A DNA stretch of 64,000 nucleotides from Rhodobacteraceae bacterium F11138 (GCA_016521575.1 JAEKDP010000002.1:186001-250000), one strand, 5' to 3'. Shown: positions 1 to 9,318, counted from the first letter of the stretch. Program-made: numbers and translations. The notes: generated by a model not told the origin, from the sequence alone.

Positions 1-2
1 AC

Positions 3-464
3 CCTCTGCGGGACAAGGGCATGGAGGGCATCGACGGGTTTCAGCAGGACCGCGTGGCCCGCGTCGTTGACGAGGCCGAAACCCATCTTCGCGAAATGAC
101 CGACGCCATCCGACGCGCCGGAGACCGGCAGATGGAAACCCGCGTCGAGCAGTTCCAGACCACCGCCCGCGACCTGTTTCGCACCGTCGAGGAAGACCCC
201 CGGGACCTGACCGGCGCACGCAAATACATGACCGTGTACCTGCAGGGGGCACGCGATGCGACGATAAAATTCGCCGATATATACGCCCGCAGCCGTGACG
301 CCGGTGCGCGGGCGGACTATGCCGCCCTGCTGAACGATCTGGAACAGAACTTTGCTGCCCGCACGCGCAAAATGCTGTTGGACGACCGAAGCGATCTGAC
401 CATTGAAATCGATGTGCTGCGCGACCGTCTGCAGCGCGAAGGCGTCCGCACCGAAACCCCCTGA
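3..464 (+). CDS. XpaC family protein (5' truncated by window edge)
   Basis: The reading frame is open back to the window start, so the ATG at 21 is probably internal and only the C-terminal ~154 residues are seen. The residues are strongly helical and charged, and they resemble the C-terminal part of XpaC (5-bromo-4-chloroindolyl phosphate hydrolysis family). That family is typically encoded directly before TelA, as it is here with a ~30 bp gap. The name comes from a Bacillus phenotype and the true function is unknown. A stress-related, membrane-associated role with TelA is inferred. The N-terminus, where membrane segments would be expected, is outside the window. Confidence 0.75.
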   Translation, partial: PLRDKGMEGIDGFQQDRVARVVDEAETHLREMTDAIRRAGDRQMETRVEQFQTTARDLFRTVEEDPRDLTGARKYMTVYLQGARDATIKFADIYARSRDAGARADYAALLNDLEQNFAARTRKMLLDDRSDLTIEIDVLRDRLQREGVRTETP

Positions 465-496
465 GCCGCCCCATAGGAAACACGAGGAACCATTTG

Positions 497-1687
497 ATGT
501 CTGACACGATCCGCAAGAAAGCCCAGGACACCCTGACCCAGGTCGAAGAGGTCACCGCCGTGGTCCTGCCTGAACCGGCAAAAGAGATCGTGCCGCTGGA
601 GAAAGCCGATGCGCCGGTCGGGGCCGAGATCCGCAAACGCATGGACGAGATCGACATGAGCGACACCAATTCGATCGTCGCCTTCGGGTCCGGCGCACAA
701 GCGGAATTGCAGGAGATCAGCCAGTCGATGCTGGCAGACGTGCGCAACAAGGACGTCGGCCCGGCCGGGGATTCCCTGCGGGACATCGTCACCACCATTC
801 GCGGCTTCTCGGTCAGCGAACTGGATGTGCGACGCGAACGCAGCTGGTGGGAAAAGCTGCTGGGCAAGGCGGCCCCCTTTGCCAAGTTCACCGCGAAGTT
901 CGAAGATGTTCAGGGACAGATCGACAAGATCACGGATGAACTGCTGGGCCATGAGCACACATTGCTCAAGGATATCAAATCGCTTGATCTGCTCTATGAC
1001 AAGACCTTGAATTTCTATGACGAACTGGCGCTTTACATCGCTGCAGGCGAGGAAAAACTGGCAGAGCTCGACAGCACCGAGATCCCGGCGAAAGAAGCCG
1101 CCGTATCCGCCGCGCCCGAGGCCGATCAGGTCATGGCGGCACAGGAATTGCGCGACCTGCGTGCCGCGCGCGACGATCTGGAACGCCGGGTGCATGACCT
1201 GAAACTGACCCGCCAGGTCACCATGCAGTCCCTGCCCAGCATCCGGCTGGTGCAGGAAAATGACAAATCTCTGGTGACGAAGATAAACTCGACCCTGGTG
1301 AATACCGTCCCCCTGTGGGAAACCCAGCTGGCGCAGGCGGTCACCATCCAGCGCAGCGCCGAGGCGGCGGCGGCCGTGCGGGATGCCAATGATCTGACCA
1401 ACGAGCTGCTCACCTCGAACGCGGCCAACCTGCGCGACAGCAACAAGATGATCCGTCAGGAAATGGAACGCGGCGTATTCGACATCGAAGCGGTGAAACA
1501 GGCCAATGCAGACCTGATCGGCACCATCAACGAAAGCCTGGCCATCGCCGACGAAGGCAAGGCCCGGCGCGCGGCGGCCGAAGAGGATCTCAAGAAGATG
1601 GAATCCGAACTGCGCGATACCCTGGCGTCGGCCAAGGCGCGGCGCGACGGGGTTGGGGACAACTCGGGCACTGCGGTCCCGGGCTGA
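497..1687 (+). CDS. telA: TelA family toxic anion resistance protein
   Basis: A protein of 396 residues, almost entirely alpha-helical and charged, with heptad-like stretches in the second half. It matches the TelA/KlaA (toxic anion resistance) family in length and texture. TelA was named for plasmid tellurite resistance, but chromosomal copies are linked more broadly to envelope and antibiotic stress; the biochemical activity is unknown. A TTG at 494 precedes the ATG, and the ATG at 497 is preferred. It lies between XpaC and a DUF2927 lipoprotein on the same strand, which suggests an operon. No signal peptide or membrane segment is visible, so it is probably cytoplasmic or peripheral. Confidence 0.85.
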   Translation: MSDTIRKKAQDTLTQVEEVTAVVLPEPAKEIVPLEKADAPVGAEIRKRMDEIDMSDTNSIVAFGSGAQAELQEISQSMLADVRNKDVGPAGDSLRDIVTTIRGFSVSELDVRRERSWWEKLLGKAAPFAKFTAKFEDVQGQIDKITDELLGHEHTLLKDIKSLDLLYDKTLNFYDELALYIAAGEEKLAELDSTEIPAKEAAVSAAPEADQVMAAQELRDLRAARDDLERRVHDLKLTRQVTMQSLPSIRLVQENDKSLVTKINSTLVNTVPLWETQLAQAVTIQRSAEAAAAVRDANDLTNELLTSNAANLRDSNKMIRQEMERGVFDIEAVKQANADLIGTINESLAIADEGKARRAAAEEDLKKMESELRDTLASAKARRDGVGDNSGTAVPG

Positions 1688-1697
1688 GGCGCGCAGC

Positions 1698-2657
1698 ATG
1701 CAGTTCGCAACGCGATTTCAGATCCTGGGTACGGCGCTGATCGCGGCGGTGGTTCTGGCCGGTTGCGACAACATGGGCCTGCGGTCCTCCCTGACGCCGC
1801 CGCCGCGCCCGGCGTCACTGCAGGTGCTTCCACCAGAGCCTGTCGCCCCTTCCGCGCGCAGTCAGGATCTGTCGCGCTATTATCTGCAGGTGCAGAACGA
1901 TCTGCTGACACGTGATCAGCTGCGCACGGATGGCGGCGGGCCGGACACGCCGTTTTCCGCCGACGATCTGGCCCGAAACTTCGAGAACATCGTCTTCTTT
2001 GACGAATATTCCCGCAACGGTGGCGTGACCACACGCGGCAGCAGCGGGCGGCTCAGCCGTTGGAGCGGGCCGGTTCGCATCGGAACGGAATTCGGCGCCA
2101 GCGTGCCGCAAGCGACCCGCAAAAAAGACACGGCGCGGATCGGATCCTACGTCAGCCGTCTGGCGCGGCTGACCGGCCATTCGATCACCACAAACGACCG
2201 CAATCCGAACTTTCATGTGTTCGTGGTCGGCGAAGACGATCGCGCCTTCATGCAGGACCGTCTGACCCAGCTTGTACCCAGTATCAGCCAGGCGGAACTG
2301 GACCTGTTCGAAAACCTGCCGCGTTCATACTATTGCCTGGTGGTGGCAGTGTCCGGCAGCAACACACCCTACAACTATACCCGCGCCATCGCCCTGATCC
2401 GCGCCGAACACCCGGATCTGGTCCGCTTGTCCTGCATCCACGAAGAAATCGCACAGGGTCTGGGCCTGCCCAACGACAGCCCGACGGCGCGCCCCTCGAT
2501 TTTCAACGATGACGACGAATTCGCGCTGTTGACCACGCATGACGAAAAACTTCTGACCATGCTCTATGATCCCCGGCTGCAACAGGGCATGACGGCGCAA
2601 GACGCCCGCCCCATTGTGCGCACCATCGCGGGCGAACTGACGGGGCAGCCGCTTTGA
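1698..2657 (+). CDS. DUF2927 domain lipoprotein (paralog A)
   Basis: A protein of 319 residues with a lipoprotein signal peptide: a short basic N-terminus, a hydrophobic core, and a lipobox LAGC with the lipidated Cys at residue 23. The DUF2927 region fills the C-terminal half. It contains the block CIHEEIAQ (His 248), followed by FNDDD and then LYDPRLQQGM. The same blocks occur in a second lipoprotein at 49804-51177. It starts 10 bp after the telA stop. The function is unknown; an envelope-exposed role alongside TelA and SPFH is inferred from the operon. An upstream in-frame ATG at 1653 lies inside telA and lacks support, because the signal peptide fixes the start at 1698. Confidence 0.85.
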   Translation: MQFATRFQILGTALIAAVVLAGCDNMGLRSSLTPPPRPASLQVLPPEPVAPSARSQDLSRYYLQVQNDLLTRDQLRTDGGGPDTPFSADDLARNFENIVFFDEYSRNGGVTTRGSSGRLSRWSGPVRIGTEFGASVPQATRKKDTARIGSYVSRLARLTGHSITTNDRNPNFHVFVVGEDDRAFMQDRLTQLVPSISQAELDLFENLPRSYYCLVVAVSGSNTPYNYTRAIALIRAEHPDLVRLSCIHEEIAQGLGLPNDSPTARPSIFNDDDEFALLTTHDEKLLTMLYDPRLQQGMTAQDARPIVRTIAGELTGQPL

Positions 2658-2682
2658 ATGACGTATTGAAAGGAACCTGAAC

Positions 2683-3795
2683 ATGGGCATCTTCGATTTT
2701 CTGACCGGCGAGTTCATCGACGTCATCCATTGGGTCGACGACACGCGCGACACCATGGTCTGGCGGTTCGAACGCGAGGGCCATGCCATCAAATATGGCG
2801 CCAAGCTGACCGTGCGCGAAGGTCAGGCGGCCGTGTTCGTGCATGAAGGCCAGCTGGCCGATGTGTTCACGCCGGGGCTGTACATGCTGGAAACCAACAA
2901 CATGCCGGTTCTGACCACGCTTCAGCACTGGGATCATGGGTTCAAAAGCCCGTTCAAATCCGAAATCTATTTCGTCAACACAACCCGGTTCAACGACCTG
3001 AAATGGGGCACCAAGAACCCGATCATCTGCCGCGATCCAGAATTCGGACCGGTGCGGATCCGGGCCTTTGGCACCTATTCCGTGCGCGTCACCGACCCGG
3101 CCCGTTTCCTGACCGAAATCGTCGGCACCGACGGCGAATTCACCATGGACGAGATCAGCTTCCAGATCCGCAACATCATCGTACAGGAATTTTCCCGTGG
3201 CATCGCCGGGTCAGGAATTCCCATTCTGGACATGGCCGCCAACACCGCCGATCTGGGCAAACTGGTGGCCGCCGCGATCTCTCCGACACTGGAAGAATAC
3301 GGGCTGACCATACCAGAGCTTTACATTGAAAACATTTCCCTGCCGCCAGCCGTTGAAGCGGCGCTGGACAAGCGCACCTCGGCCGGGCTGGCCGGCGATC
3401 TGGGCCGCTTCACGCAATACTCGGCCGCCGAGGCAATGACCGCCGCCGCCAGCAATCCGGCGGGTGGCGGAATGGCAGCCGGACTGGGCGCCGGCATGGG
3501 GATGGCCATGGCCCAGCAAATGTCGACTCCGGGCCCCTGGGGTGCCGCCCCCGCACCCAAGGCCGCAGTTCCGCCGCCACCACCGCAGGTCGAGCATGTC
3601 TGGCACATCGCTGAAAACGGCGAGACCAAGGGGCCTTTTTCCAAGGCCCGGATGGGCCGCATGGTCAGCGAAGGCAGCTTGACGCGGCAAACCTATGTCT
3701 GGACGGCCGGTCAGGACGGGTGGCTGCCCGCCGAGGAGGTGCGCGAACTGGCACAGCTTTTCACCATCCTGCCACCGCCGCCCCCCGGCAGCTGA
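2683..3795 (+). CDS. SPFH domain protein with C-terminal GYF_2 domain
   Basis: A protein of 370 residues. Roughly residues 30-240 form an SPFH/band-7-like domain of the type annotated as virion-core-protein-like (YdjI family). A Gly/Ala/Met and Pro-rich linker follows. A C-terminal GYF_2 (DUF4339) domain from about residue 303 shows the W-x-IAENGETKGPFS start and a W-T-A-GQDGW core. SPFH proteins scaffold membrane microdomains, and GYF_2 domains are thought to bind proline-rich or membrane partners. It starts 25 bp after the DUF2927 lipoprotein and appears to be the last gene of the xpaC-telA operon. An AAAGGAA-like ribosome site precedes ATG 2683. No clear membrane span is visible. Confidence 0.82.
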   Translation: MGIFDFLTGEFIDVIHWVDDTRDTMVWRFEREGHAIKYGAKLTVREGQAAVFVHEGQLADVFTPGLYMLETNNMPVLTTLQHWDHGFKSPFKSEIYFVNTTRFNDLKWGTKNPIICRDPEFGPVRIRAFGTYSVRVTDPARFLTEIVGTDGEFTMDEISFQIRNIIVQEFSRGIAGSGIPILDMAANTADLGKLVAAAISPTLEEYGLTIPELYIENISLPPAVEAALDKRTSAGLAGDLGRFTQYSAAEAMTAAASNPAGGGMAAGLGAGMGMAMAQQMSTPGPWGAAPAPKAAVPPPPPQVEHVWHIAENGETKGPFSKARMGRMVSEGSLTRQTYVWTAGQDGWLPAEEVRELAQLFTILPPPPPGS

Positions 3796-3861
3796 CCCCT
3801 CGCCCACACCGCGACCCGGGGCGGTCACCTGCCCCTGCCCCCGCGCAACGGAAATCGGACC

Positions 3862-4701
3862 ATGAGCACCATCGACACGCTGCCCCCTTTGCGCGACGTC
3901 ATCGCCACGCATCAATTGTCCGCGCGCAAGTCGCTGGGGCAGAATTTTCTGCTCGATCTCAACCTCACGGCCAAGATCGCGCGGCAAGCCCATGACCTGA
4001 ACCTGTGCGACGTGCTGGAAATCGGTCCCGGCCCCGGCGGTCTGACGCGCGGCTTGTTGGCCGAAGGGGCGCGCCGGGTTCTGGCGGTCGAAAAGGACAG
4101 CCGCTGTATCCCGGCCCTGAACCAGATTGCGGCGGCCTATCCCGGGCGGCTGGAGGTGATCGAAGGGGATGCGTTGGAAATCGACCCTCTGGAGCACCTG
4201 ACCCCCCCCATACGGGTCGCCGCCAACCTGCCCTATAATATCGGCACGGAACTTCTGGTGCGCTGGTTGACGCCCCGGGACTGGCCCCCGTTCTGGCAAA
4301 GCCTGACGCTGATGTTTCAGCGCGAAGTCGCGGAACGGATCGTCGCACAGCCGGGAAGCAAAACCTATGGGCGTCTGGCCATTCTCGCGCAATGGCGGTG
4401 CGACGCCCGCATCGTGATGTCCCTGCCCCCCGAAGCCTTCACACCGCCGCCCAAGATTTCCAGCGCGGTGGTCCATCTGACCGCCCTGCGCGAACCGCGT
4501 TTTCCGGCCAATGCCGAAACCTTGTCAAACGTGGTCGCCGCAGCCTTCAACCAACGCCGCAAGATGTTGCGTTCTGCCCTCAGGGGAACCGCGCCCGACA
4601 TCGAGGACCGTCTGATTTCAGCCGGCCTGAAGCCCACGGACCGCGCCGAACAGATTTCGCTGGAAGGGTTTTGCGCCCTGGCCCGCGCGTTGGACGCCTA
4701 A
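3862..4701 (+). CDS. rsmA: 16S rRNA dimethyladenosine transferase RsmA (KsgA)
   Basis: A protein of 279 residues, the normal length for RsmA/KsgA, which dimethylates A1518 and A1519 in the 3' hairpin of 16S rRNA during 30S maturation. The SAM-binding motif LEIGPGPGG is at residues 52-60 and the catalytic NLPYNI motif is at 122-127. The N-terminal SLGQNFL segment is typical of the family. It is followed by a converging DUF4167 gene. Its TAA stop falls inside the first copy of a 15-bp direct repeat (4698-4712). The ribosome site before ATG 3862 is weak. Confidence 0.97.
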   Translation: MSTIDTLPPLRDVIATHQLSARKSLGQNFLLDLNLTAKIARQAHDLNLCDVLEIGPGPGGLTRGLLAEGARRVLAVEKDSRCIPALNQIAAAYPGRLEVIEGDALEIDPLEHLTPPIRVAANLPYNIGTELLVRWLTPRDWPPFWQSLTLMFQREVAERIVAQPGSKTYGRLAILAQWRCDARIVMSLPPEAFTPPPKISSAVVHLTALREPRFPANAETLSNVVAAAFNQRRKMLRSALRGTAPDIEDRLISAGLKPTDRAEQISLEGFCALARALDA

Positions 4702-4762
4702 AGCGTTCCGCCAGCAAAAGGCGATTCAAGTTTCAGGCGGATTGCTCTAAAGCGTTCCGCCT
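4698..4762. repeat. Direct repeat with overlapping hairpins, REP-like or terminator element
   Basis: The 15-mer CTAAAGCGTTCCGCC occurs at 4698-4712 and again at 4747-4761. Between them, AGGCGGA (4735-4741) can pair either with TCCGCC of copy 1 or with TCCGCCT (4756-4762) of copy 2, giving two mutually exclusive stems. The element lies between the converging rsmA and DUF4167 genes and includes the rsmA stop codon. It looks like a dispersed palindromic repeat or a bidirectional terminator. Only one instance was noticed in this window. Confidence 0.5.
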
Positions 4763-4853
4763 ATAACTGACAAAGGCAGGAATATCTGGCCATAACCCAA
4801 ACGTCCGGAGCGTCCCCGGCCAAAGTCCCTCCCCCGGCCGACAAAGGCAATAC

Positions 4854-5495
4854 CTATTCCGCGGCTTCGGAATTTCCACCGGAATCCGGTTCAGCCGGTT
4901 TTGGCGCAGCCCGCTTGCGCGGCGCGGCAGGTTTTCGGGTACGGGGTTTGCGCGCCGGTTTCTTCGGGGCGCTTTCCGGTGTTTCCACCAGACCGCTGTC
5001 ATCGCTTTTGGCTGACCCTTCACCCAGATCCACCACATCGGGCTGGGGGGCCTTGGCCGGATCGGGCTGAGGCGCGGCCGCGCTTTCCGGTTGCGGCGCA
5101 TTTGCCGGATCGGGCTGAGGGGCTTTCTGAGCCTGAGCAGCCTGGGCCGCGGCCTCGCGTTCCTGTCGTTCCGCACGTTCGCGGTCGCGCTCGGCCTGAC
5201 GTTCGCGGTTCTGGCGTTCCTGTTCTTCACGCCGCGCATCCATTTCCTTCTGGGCTTCGCTGAGAAGACGCAGATAATGCTCGGCATGCTGTTGAAAGTT
5301 CTCGGTGGCCACGCGATCATTGCCAAGCTGCGCATCCCGCGCAAGCTGGTTGTACTTCTCGATGATCTGTTGCGGCGTACCGCGCACTTTGCCTTCGGGG
5401 CCGGAACTGTCGAATACGCGGTTTATGACGTTGCCGCCACCTTGGGACCGGTTGCGGTTCGATTTGGACCGCGAACGTGTTTTGGACGATCTCAT
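4854..5495 (-). CDS. DUF4167 domain protein
   Basis: A protein of 213 residues. The N-terminal ~80 residues form the DUF4167 domain: a basic Arg/Ser/Asn start followed by a helical block around IIEKYNQLARDAQ and AEHYLRLLSEAQKEMD. A very charged Glu/Arg coiled-coil region follows (about residues 85-115), then Ala/Pro/Gln-rich low complexity and a basic C-terminus rich in Lys-Pro-Arg. The family is widespread in Alphaproteobacteria and often lies next to prmC and prfA, as here. The function is unknown; the basic ends suggest nucleic-acid binding, which is inference. A 219-bp gap separates it from prmC. Confidence 0.88.
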   Translation of the reverse strand: MRSSKTRSRSKSNRNRSQGGGNVINRVFDSSGPEGKVRGTPQQIIEKYNQLARDAQLGNDRVATENFQQHAEHYLRLLSEAQKEMDARREEQERQNRERQAERDRERAERQEREAAAQAAQAQKAPQPDPANAPQPESAAAPQPDPAKAPQPDVVDLGEGSAKSDDSGLVETPESAPKKPARKPRTRKPAAPRKRAAPKPAEPDSGGNSEAAE

Positions 5496-5714
5496 GTACT
5501 TGCTGTCAGCCTTGTCTTCGCTGTCTAGTGACCCGTTTCACGCCTCGTGCGTTCAAAATACACCGGATCATCGACTTTTTGGGCTTGGCGTCACCCGCAC
5601 GCTGCAAGAGCATTTGTCGGAGCAACACCTTTGAGTAAACACGTCCTGCCCCAACAGACAAGAGTTTCCGCGCATTTTTTCCGGATTCAGGGCCATTTTG
5701 ATGTATTTCGGCGC

Positions 5715-6557
5715 TCAAACGCCGGTTTCAGCGCCCATGGCACACACCACCCTGTCGCGCCGATCCAGATCCCGAACCACCGAAATACCCTGCAATCCCG
5801 CAGCGGACAGCAGGCCTGACACGGCCTCGGCCTGACTGTGGCCGATTTCAAGCAACAGACGCCCTCCCGGCGCGAGATGCTTTGACGCGCTGTCGGCGAT
5901 GATGCGATAGGCCCCCAATCCATCCCCCCCGTCGGTCAGCGCCATTTCCGGTTCGTGCCTGCGCACTTCATCCTGAAGCCCCTCCATCTCGTCGCGCGAG
6001 ATATAGGGCGGGTTTGACACGATCAGGTCGAACCGGCCATGCACGGCGTCGAACCAATCCGATTGCAGGACCTCGGCACGCCCCTGAACCCTGTGCATCA
6101 CTGCGTTGGCGCTGGCCTGCAAACAGGCCGCTTCGGACAGATCGACGCCCAGGCCCGTGGCGGTCGGATTTTCCGCCAGAAGCGTCACCAGGATGCAACC
6201 CGATCCCAGCCCAAGATCCAGCACCCGCTGAAACGGCGCGGACAAGGCCGCCTCGATCAGGGTTTCCGTTTCCGGCCGCGGATCAAGCACATCGCCGCTG
6301 ATCTTGAAACGACGCCCATAAAATTCGCGCTCGCCCACCAGATGCGACACCGGCACCCGGACAGCGCGCAGGGCAATCAGTTGCTCGTATCGCTCGCCGA
6401 TATCCGGCGGCAGATCTTCGGGCGCGATCAGAGTGACCCGCGCGGCTTCGATCCGGGCGGCATGGGCCAACAATATGCGTGCATCCCGCGCCGGCTGATC
6501 GACACCGGCCGCCCGCAACCGTGCTGTCGCCGCAACCATGGCTTCGGCGGCGGTCAT
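5715..6557 (-). CDS. prmC: Release factor glutamine methyltransferase PrmC (HemK)
   Basis: A protein of 280 residues that methylates the GGQ glutamine of release factors. It has an N-terminal helical domain, a SAM-binding DLGLGSG at residues 114-120 and the signature NPPY at 182-185, where the substrate glutamine binds. Its ATG overlaps the prfA stop (ATGA), so it is translationally coupled to its own substrate, a classic arrangement. Length and motifs are complete. Confidence 0.97.
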   Translation of the reverse strand: MTAAEAMVAATARLRAAGVDQPARDARILLAHAARIEAARVTLIAPEDLPPDIGERYEQLIALRAVRVPVSHLVGEREFYGRRFKISGDVLDPRPETETLIEAALSAPFQRVLDLGLGSGCILVTLLAENPTATGLGVDLSEAACLQASANAVMHRVQGRAEVLQSDWFDAVHGRFDLIVSNPPYISRDEMEGLQDEVRRHEPEMALTDGGDGLGAYRIIADSASKHLAPGGRLLLEIGHSQAEAVSGLLSAAGLQGISVVRDLDRRDRVVCAMGAETGV

Positions 6558-7609
6558 GTGCCCATCTCGGCCAGCATCCGCGCCTGATCATCCGCCGCCA
6601 GCGCATCTATGACTTCGTCCAGATCGCCCTGCATGACCTGATCCAGCTTGTACAGGGTCAGATTGATGCGGTGGTCGGTCATACGGCCCTGCGGAAAATT
6701 ATAGGTGCGAATGCGTTCGGACCTGTCACCGCTGCCCACCTGGGCCGCGCGGTCGGCGCTGCGTTCGCTGTCCACGCGCTGACGCTCGAGATCGTACAGC
6801 CGCGTCTTGAGCACCTGCATGGCGATCTCGCGATTCCGGTGCTGCGATTTCTCGGAACTGGTCACCACGATCCCGGACGGTAGATGCGTGATACGCACCG
6901 CCGAGTCGGTGGTGTTCACATGCTGTCCACCGGCCCCCGAGCTGCGCATCGTATCGATGCGCAGATCATTCGCGTCGATCTGGATGTCCACATCCTCGGC
7001 TTCGGGCAGCACGGCGACGGTGGCCGCGCTGGTATGGATACGCCCGCCGCTTTCGGTGCTCGGCACCCGCTGAACCCGATGTACGCCGCTTTCATACTTG
7101 AGCCGGGCGAATACGTTCTCGCCCTTGATATGGGCCACAACCTCTTTGATGCCGCCAAGTTCGGTGTCCTGCTGTTCGATGATGTCCAGCTTCCAGCCAT
7201 GGGTTTCGGCGTATCGCTGGTACATGCGCAGCAGATCGCCCGCGAAAAGCGCGGCCTCATCGCCACCGGTGCCGGGCCGGATCTCAAGCATCGCGGGACG
7301 GGCATCTGCCGCATCGCGCGGCAGCAGGCTTAGCTGCAGCGCATGTTCCGCTTCGGGCAGGCGGTCACGCAGCAGCGGCAATTCCTCTTCGGCCAGTTCT
7401 TTCATGTCCGGGTCGGCCAGCATGGTTTCGGCCTCGGCCAGGTCGCTCAGCAGTTTGCGATAGGCCGAAATCTGCGCGACCACCGGACGCAGGTCAGCAT
7501 ATTCCCTGGCCAGCGACGCGATATCGGCACCGCTGGCGCCATCGGCCATCGCGGCTTCGAGATACTGAAACCGTTGGGTGATCTGTTCAAGGCGTTCTTC
7601 AGGAACCAT
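6554..7609 (-). CDS. prfA: Peptide chain release factor 1
   Basis: A protein of 351 residues that reads UAA and UAG stop codons. The peptidyl-hydrolysis motif GGQ is at residues 227-229, within [10 protein letters not shown]. The codon-reading PxT tripeptide is PST at 183-185 (PAT in E. coli), in the context [15 protein letters not shown]. The order of domains is normal. It is transcribed with prmC, which modifies it. Start 7609 gives full family length; the ribosome site is weak. A small secreted protein gene is divergent, 61 bp upstream. Confidence 0.97.
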   Translation of the reverse strand: MVPEERLEQITQRFQYLEAAMADGASGADIASLAREYADLRPVVAQISAYRKLLSDLAEAETMLADPDMKELAEEELPLLRDRLPEAEHALQLSLLPRDAADARPAMLEIRPGTGGDEAALFAGDLLRMYQRYAETHGWKLDIIEQQDTELGGIKEVVAHIKGENVFARLKYESGVHRVQRVPSTESGGRIHTSAATVAVLPEAEDVDIQIDANDLRIDTMRSSGAGGQHVNTTDSAVRITHLPSGIVVTSSEKSQHRNREIAMQVLKTRLYDLERQRVDSERSADRAAQVGSGDRSERIRTYNFPQGRMTDHRINLTLYKLDQVMQGDLDEVIDALAADDQARMLAEMGT

Positions 7610-7670
7610 TGGCGCGGTGTCTTATATCGCGGGGCTTTGGTCAAGTGCCGGACTGTGCTAGCGTGGAGAT

Positions 7671-7961
7671 ATGATACGCATGATCGCTCTTGTCGCGCTG
7701 ATCTACGGCTTTCCCTGCATGGCCGATGTGACAGGCCCTGACGGCCGGGTACAGGATTGCTATTGCACCGACAGCGTGGGCGCACGCGTCGAATTGGGTG
7801 AAACCATCTGTCTGCAGGTTGACGGCCGTATGTTCATGGCGCAATGCCAGATGTCGTTGAACGTCCCGATGTGGCGCGAAATTCAATCGGGATGCCTGTC
7901 CTCAGGGTTGCAGAACACCAAGCCAGCCCTGAACCCGGGCCAGGTTCACGCCCAGATCTGA
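7671..7961 (+). CDS. Small secreted cysteine-containing protein, unknown function
   Basis: A protein of 96 residues with a probable Sec signal peptide (residues 1-18, cleavage after PCMA) and a short mature domain. The mature part holds the motif DCYCTDS, then further cysteines in ETICL, AQCQMS and SGCLS, so disulfides in the periplasm are likely. It is divergent from prfA. Its last ~60 bp overlap the 3' end of the DUF1499 gene on the opposite strand. A GGAG sits close before the ATG. The coherent signal peptide plus cysteine spacing argue that it is real rather than a shadow. No known domain is recognised. Confidence 0.65.
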   Translation: MIRMIALVALIYGFPCMADVTGPDGRVQDCYCTDSVGARVELGETICLQVDGRMFMAQCQMSLNVPMWREIQSGCLSSGLQNTKPALNPGQVHAQI

Positions 7962-8330
7962 TCTGCCGAACCGGGCGCGGGCATAGATCGTCACGCGGCC
8001 ATCGAATTGCCGTACCGTGGTGTAATCGGGAAAACCGAACACCGCCGAGCGCGTGACATAAGTCACCAATCCGGTCGCAACCGACCCGGCCAATGTCTTT
8101 GTGCGGGGTGTTGCGAGAATGATCGCGTTCAGGCGCCGCAAACTATCCGGGCCAGCCGGAAAACCCCGGATCACCCCATTGGCAAAATCCCTGTCCGCCG
8201 TGTCCGCGGGCATGTCGTGCCAGATTGCAGGATCGCTGGGGGCCAGCCTGATATAGCCCAGCCCGGCCAGCACGACGAACAGCACCACCCACAGGACCGT
8301 CATCCGCCCAGCCATGATCTGCCTTTGCAT
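7902..8330 (-). CDS. DUF1499 family protein
   Basis: About 142 residues from the ATG at 8330. Starts at 8315 or 8303 are also possible, and an ATG at 8411 would lie inside the upstream ureohydrolase gene. One N-terminal membrane segment (TVLWVVLFVVLAGLGYI) precedes a DUF1499-like domain with a V-T-Y-V-T-R-S-x-x-F-G-F-P-D-Y-T block near the end. The family is of unknown function and common in Alphaproteobacteria. It follows the two ureohydrolase genes on the same strand with a ~40 bp gap, so it could be co-transcribed. Its 3' end overlaps the small secreted protein gene tail to tail. Confidence 0.75.
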   Translation of the reverse strand: MQRQIMAGRMTVLWVVLFVVLAGLGYIRLAPSDPAIWHDMPADTADRDFANGVIRGFPAGPDSLRRLNAIILATPRTKTLAGSVATGLVTYVTRSAVFGFPDYTTVRQFDGRVTIYARARFGRSDLGVNLARVQGWLGVLQP

Positions 8331-8370
8331 CCCTGCCCATGGACGGGGCCGGTTTGCGATCTGTGCGCCT

Positions 8371-9318
8371 TCAACGCTGCGCAACCCCGGGCAACACGCA
8401 CAGCAGTTCATACAGCAGGTTGGCCCCCGTCAGCGCGGTGTTTCCCGATGGATCATAGGGCGGGGAGACCTCGACCAGATCGCAGCCAACGATCTGCGCC
8501 CCTTTCAGCCCCCGGATCAGTTCCAGAGCCTGCGGCGTCGTCAGACCGCCGATTTCAGGCGTTCCGGTTCCCGGTGCAAAGGCCGGGTCCAGGCTGTCAA
8601 TATCATAGCTGACATATGTGGGCCGGTCGCCAATGTCCCGGCGGATTTCCTCGGCCATCCGTGTGACCGAACTGTGCCACAGTTCATGCGCCGGGAATTG
8701 CTGAAATCCCCAGCCCTGCGCCTCGGCAAAGTCGTCCGCGCCGTACCCGGTGCCGCGCAGGCCGATCTGATAGGTTTTGTCCGCCAAGATCAGACCTTCT
8801 TCATAGGCCCGCCGAAACACGGTTCCATGCGTTTCCCGTTCACCGAACATCTCGTCGTTGACATCGGCATGGGCATCCACATGCACCAAGGCCAGCGGAC
8901 CATGTTTGCGCGCCATGCTGCGCAGGATCGGCAAGGTTATGGAATGGTCCCCGCCCATGGCCAAGGGGATCACGTCATTGGTGAGAATTTCATCGTAACT
9001 TCCTGATATTATACGAATACTATCCGATAGCGAGAACGTATTGATAGCCAGATCGCCAATGTCAGACACCTGCAGGGAATCAAAAGGCGCGGCACCGGTG
9101 GCCATGTTGTAGGGCCGGATCATCGCGCTTTCAGCCCGGATCTGCTTGGGGCCGAAACGGGTTCCCGACCGCCATGAAGCACCGATGTCCAGCGGCACCC
9201 CCACAAGAGCGGCATCCAGCCCGCTGAGCGCGTTGGCGACGGGCAGACGCATAAAGGTGTTGGGGCCGGAAAACCGGGCCAGATCATTTCCGCTGATGGG
9301 TTGGTTGAAGTCGCTCAT
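8371..9318 (-). CDS. speB: Agmatinase-family ureohydrolase (copy 2)
   Basis: A protein of 315 residues of the arginase/agmatinase fold. All manganese-binding motifs are present: GGDH at 122-125, DAHAD at 148-152 and DIDSLDP at 239-245. The ATG at 9318 overlaps the stop of the upstream paralog by 4 bp (ATGA), so the two are translationally coupled. Agmatinase (agmatine to putrescine plus urea) is the default call. Guanidinobutyrase, guanidinopropionase or another guanidino-hydrolase cannot be excluded from sequence reading. It shares only moderate similarity with copy 1, so they are probably not a recent duplication. Confidence 0.85.
   Translation of the reverse strand: MSDFNQPISGNDLARFSGPNTFMRLPVANALSGLDAALVGVPLDIGASWRSGTRFGPKQIRAESAMIRPYNMATGAAPFDSLQVSDIGDLAINTFSLSDSIRIISGSYDEILTNDVIPLAMGGDHSITLPILRSMARKHGPLALVHVDAHADVNDEMFGERETHGTVFRRAYEEGLILADKTYQIGLRGTGYGADDFAEAQGWGFQQFPAHELWHSSVTRMAEEIRRDIGDRPTYVSYDIDSLDPAFAPGTGTPEIGGLTTPQALELIRGLKGAQIVGCDLVEVSPPYDPSGNTALTGANLLYELLCVLPGVAQR

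Noticed and set aside
317-1699. Long minus-strand frame of 460 codons opposite xpaC and telA
   Set aside because: It mirrors the real genes on the other strand, has a random composition rich in Gln/His/Gly/Arg, and no domain. Similar long antisense frames at 15562-17082, 29445-30941, 42401-43918, 55454-58246 and 61203-63716 were rejected for the same reason: high GC keeps opposite frames open.
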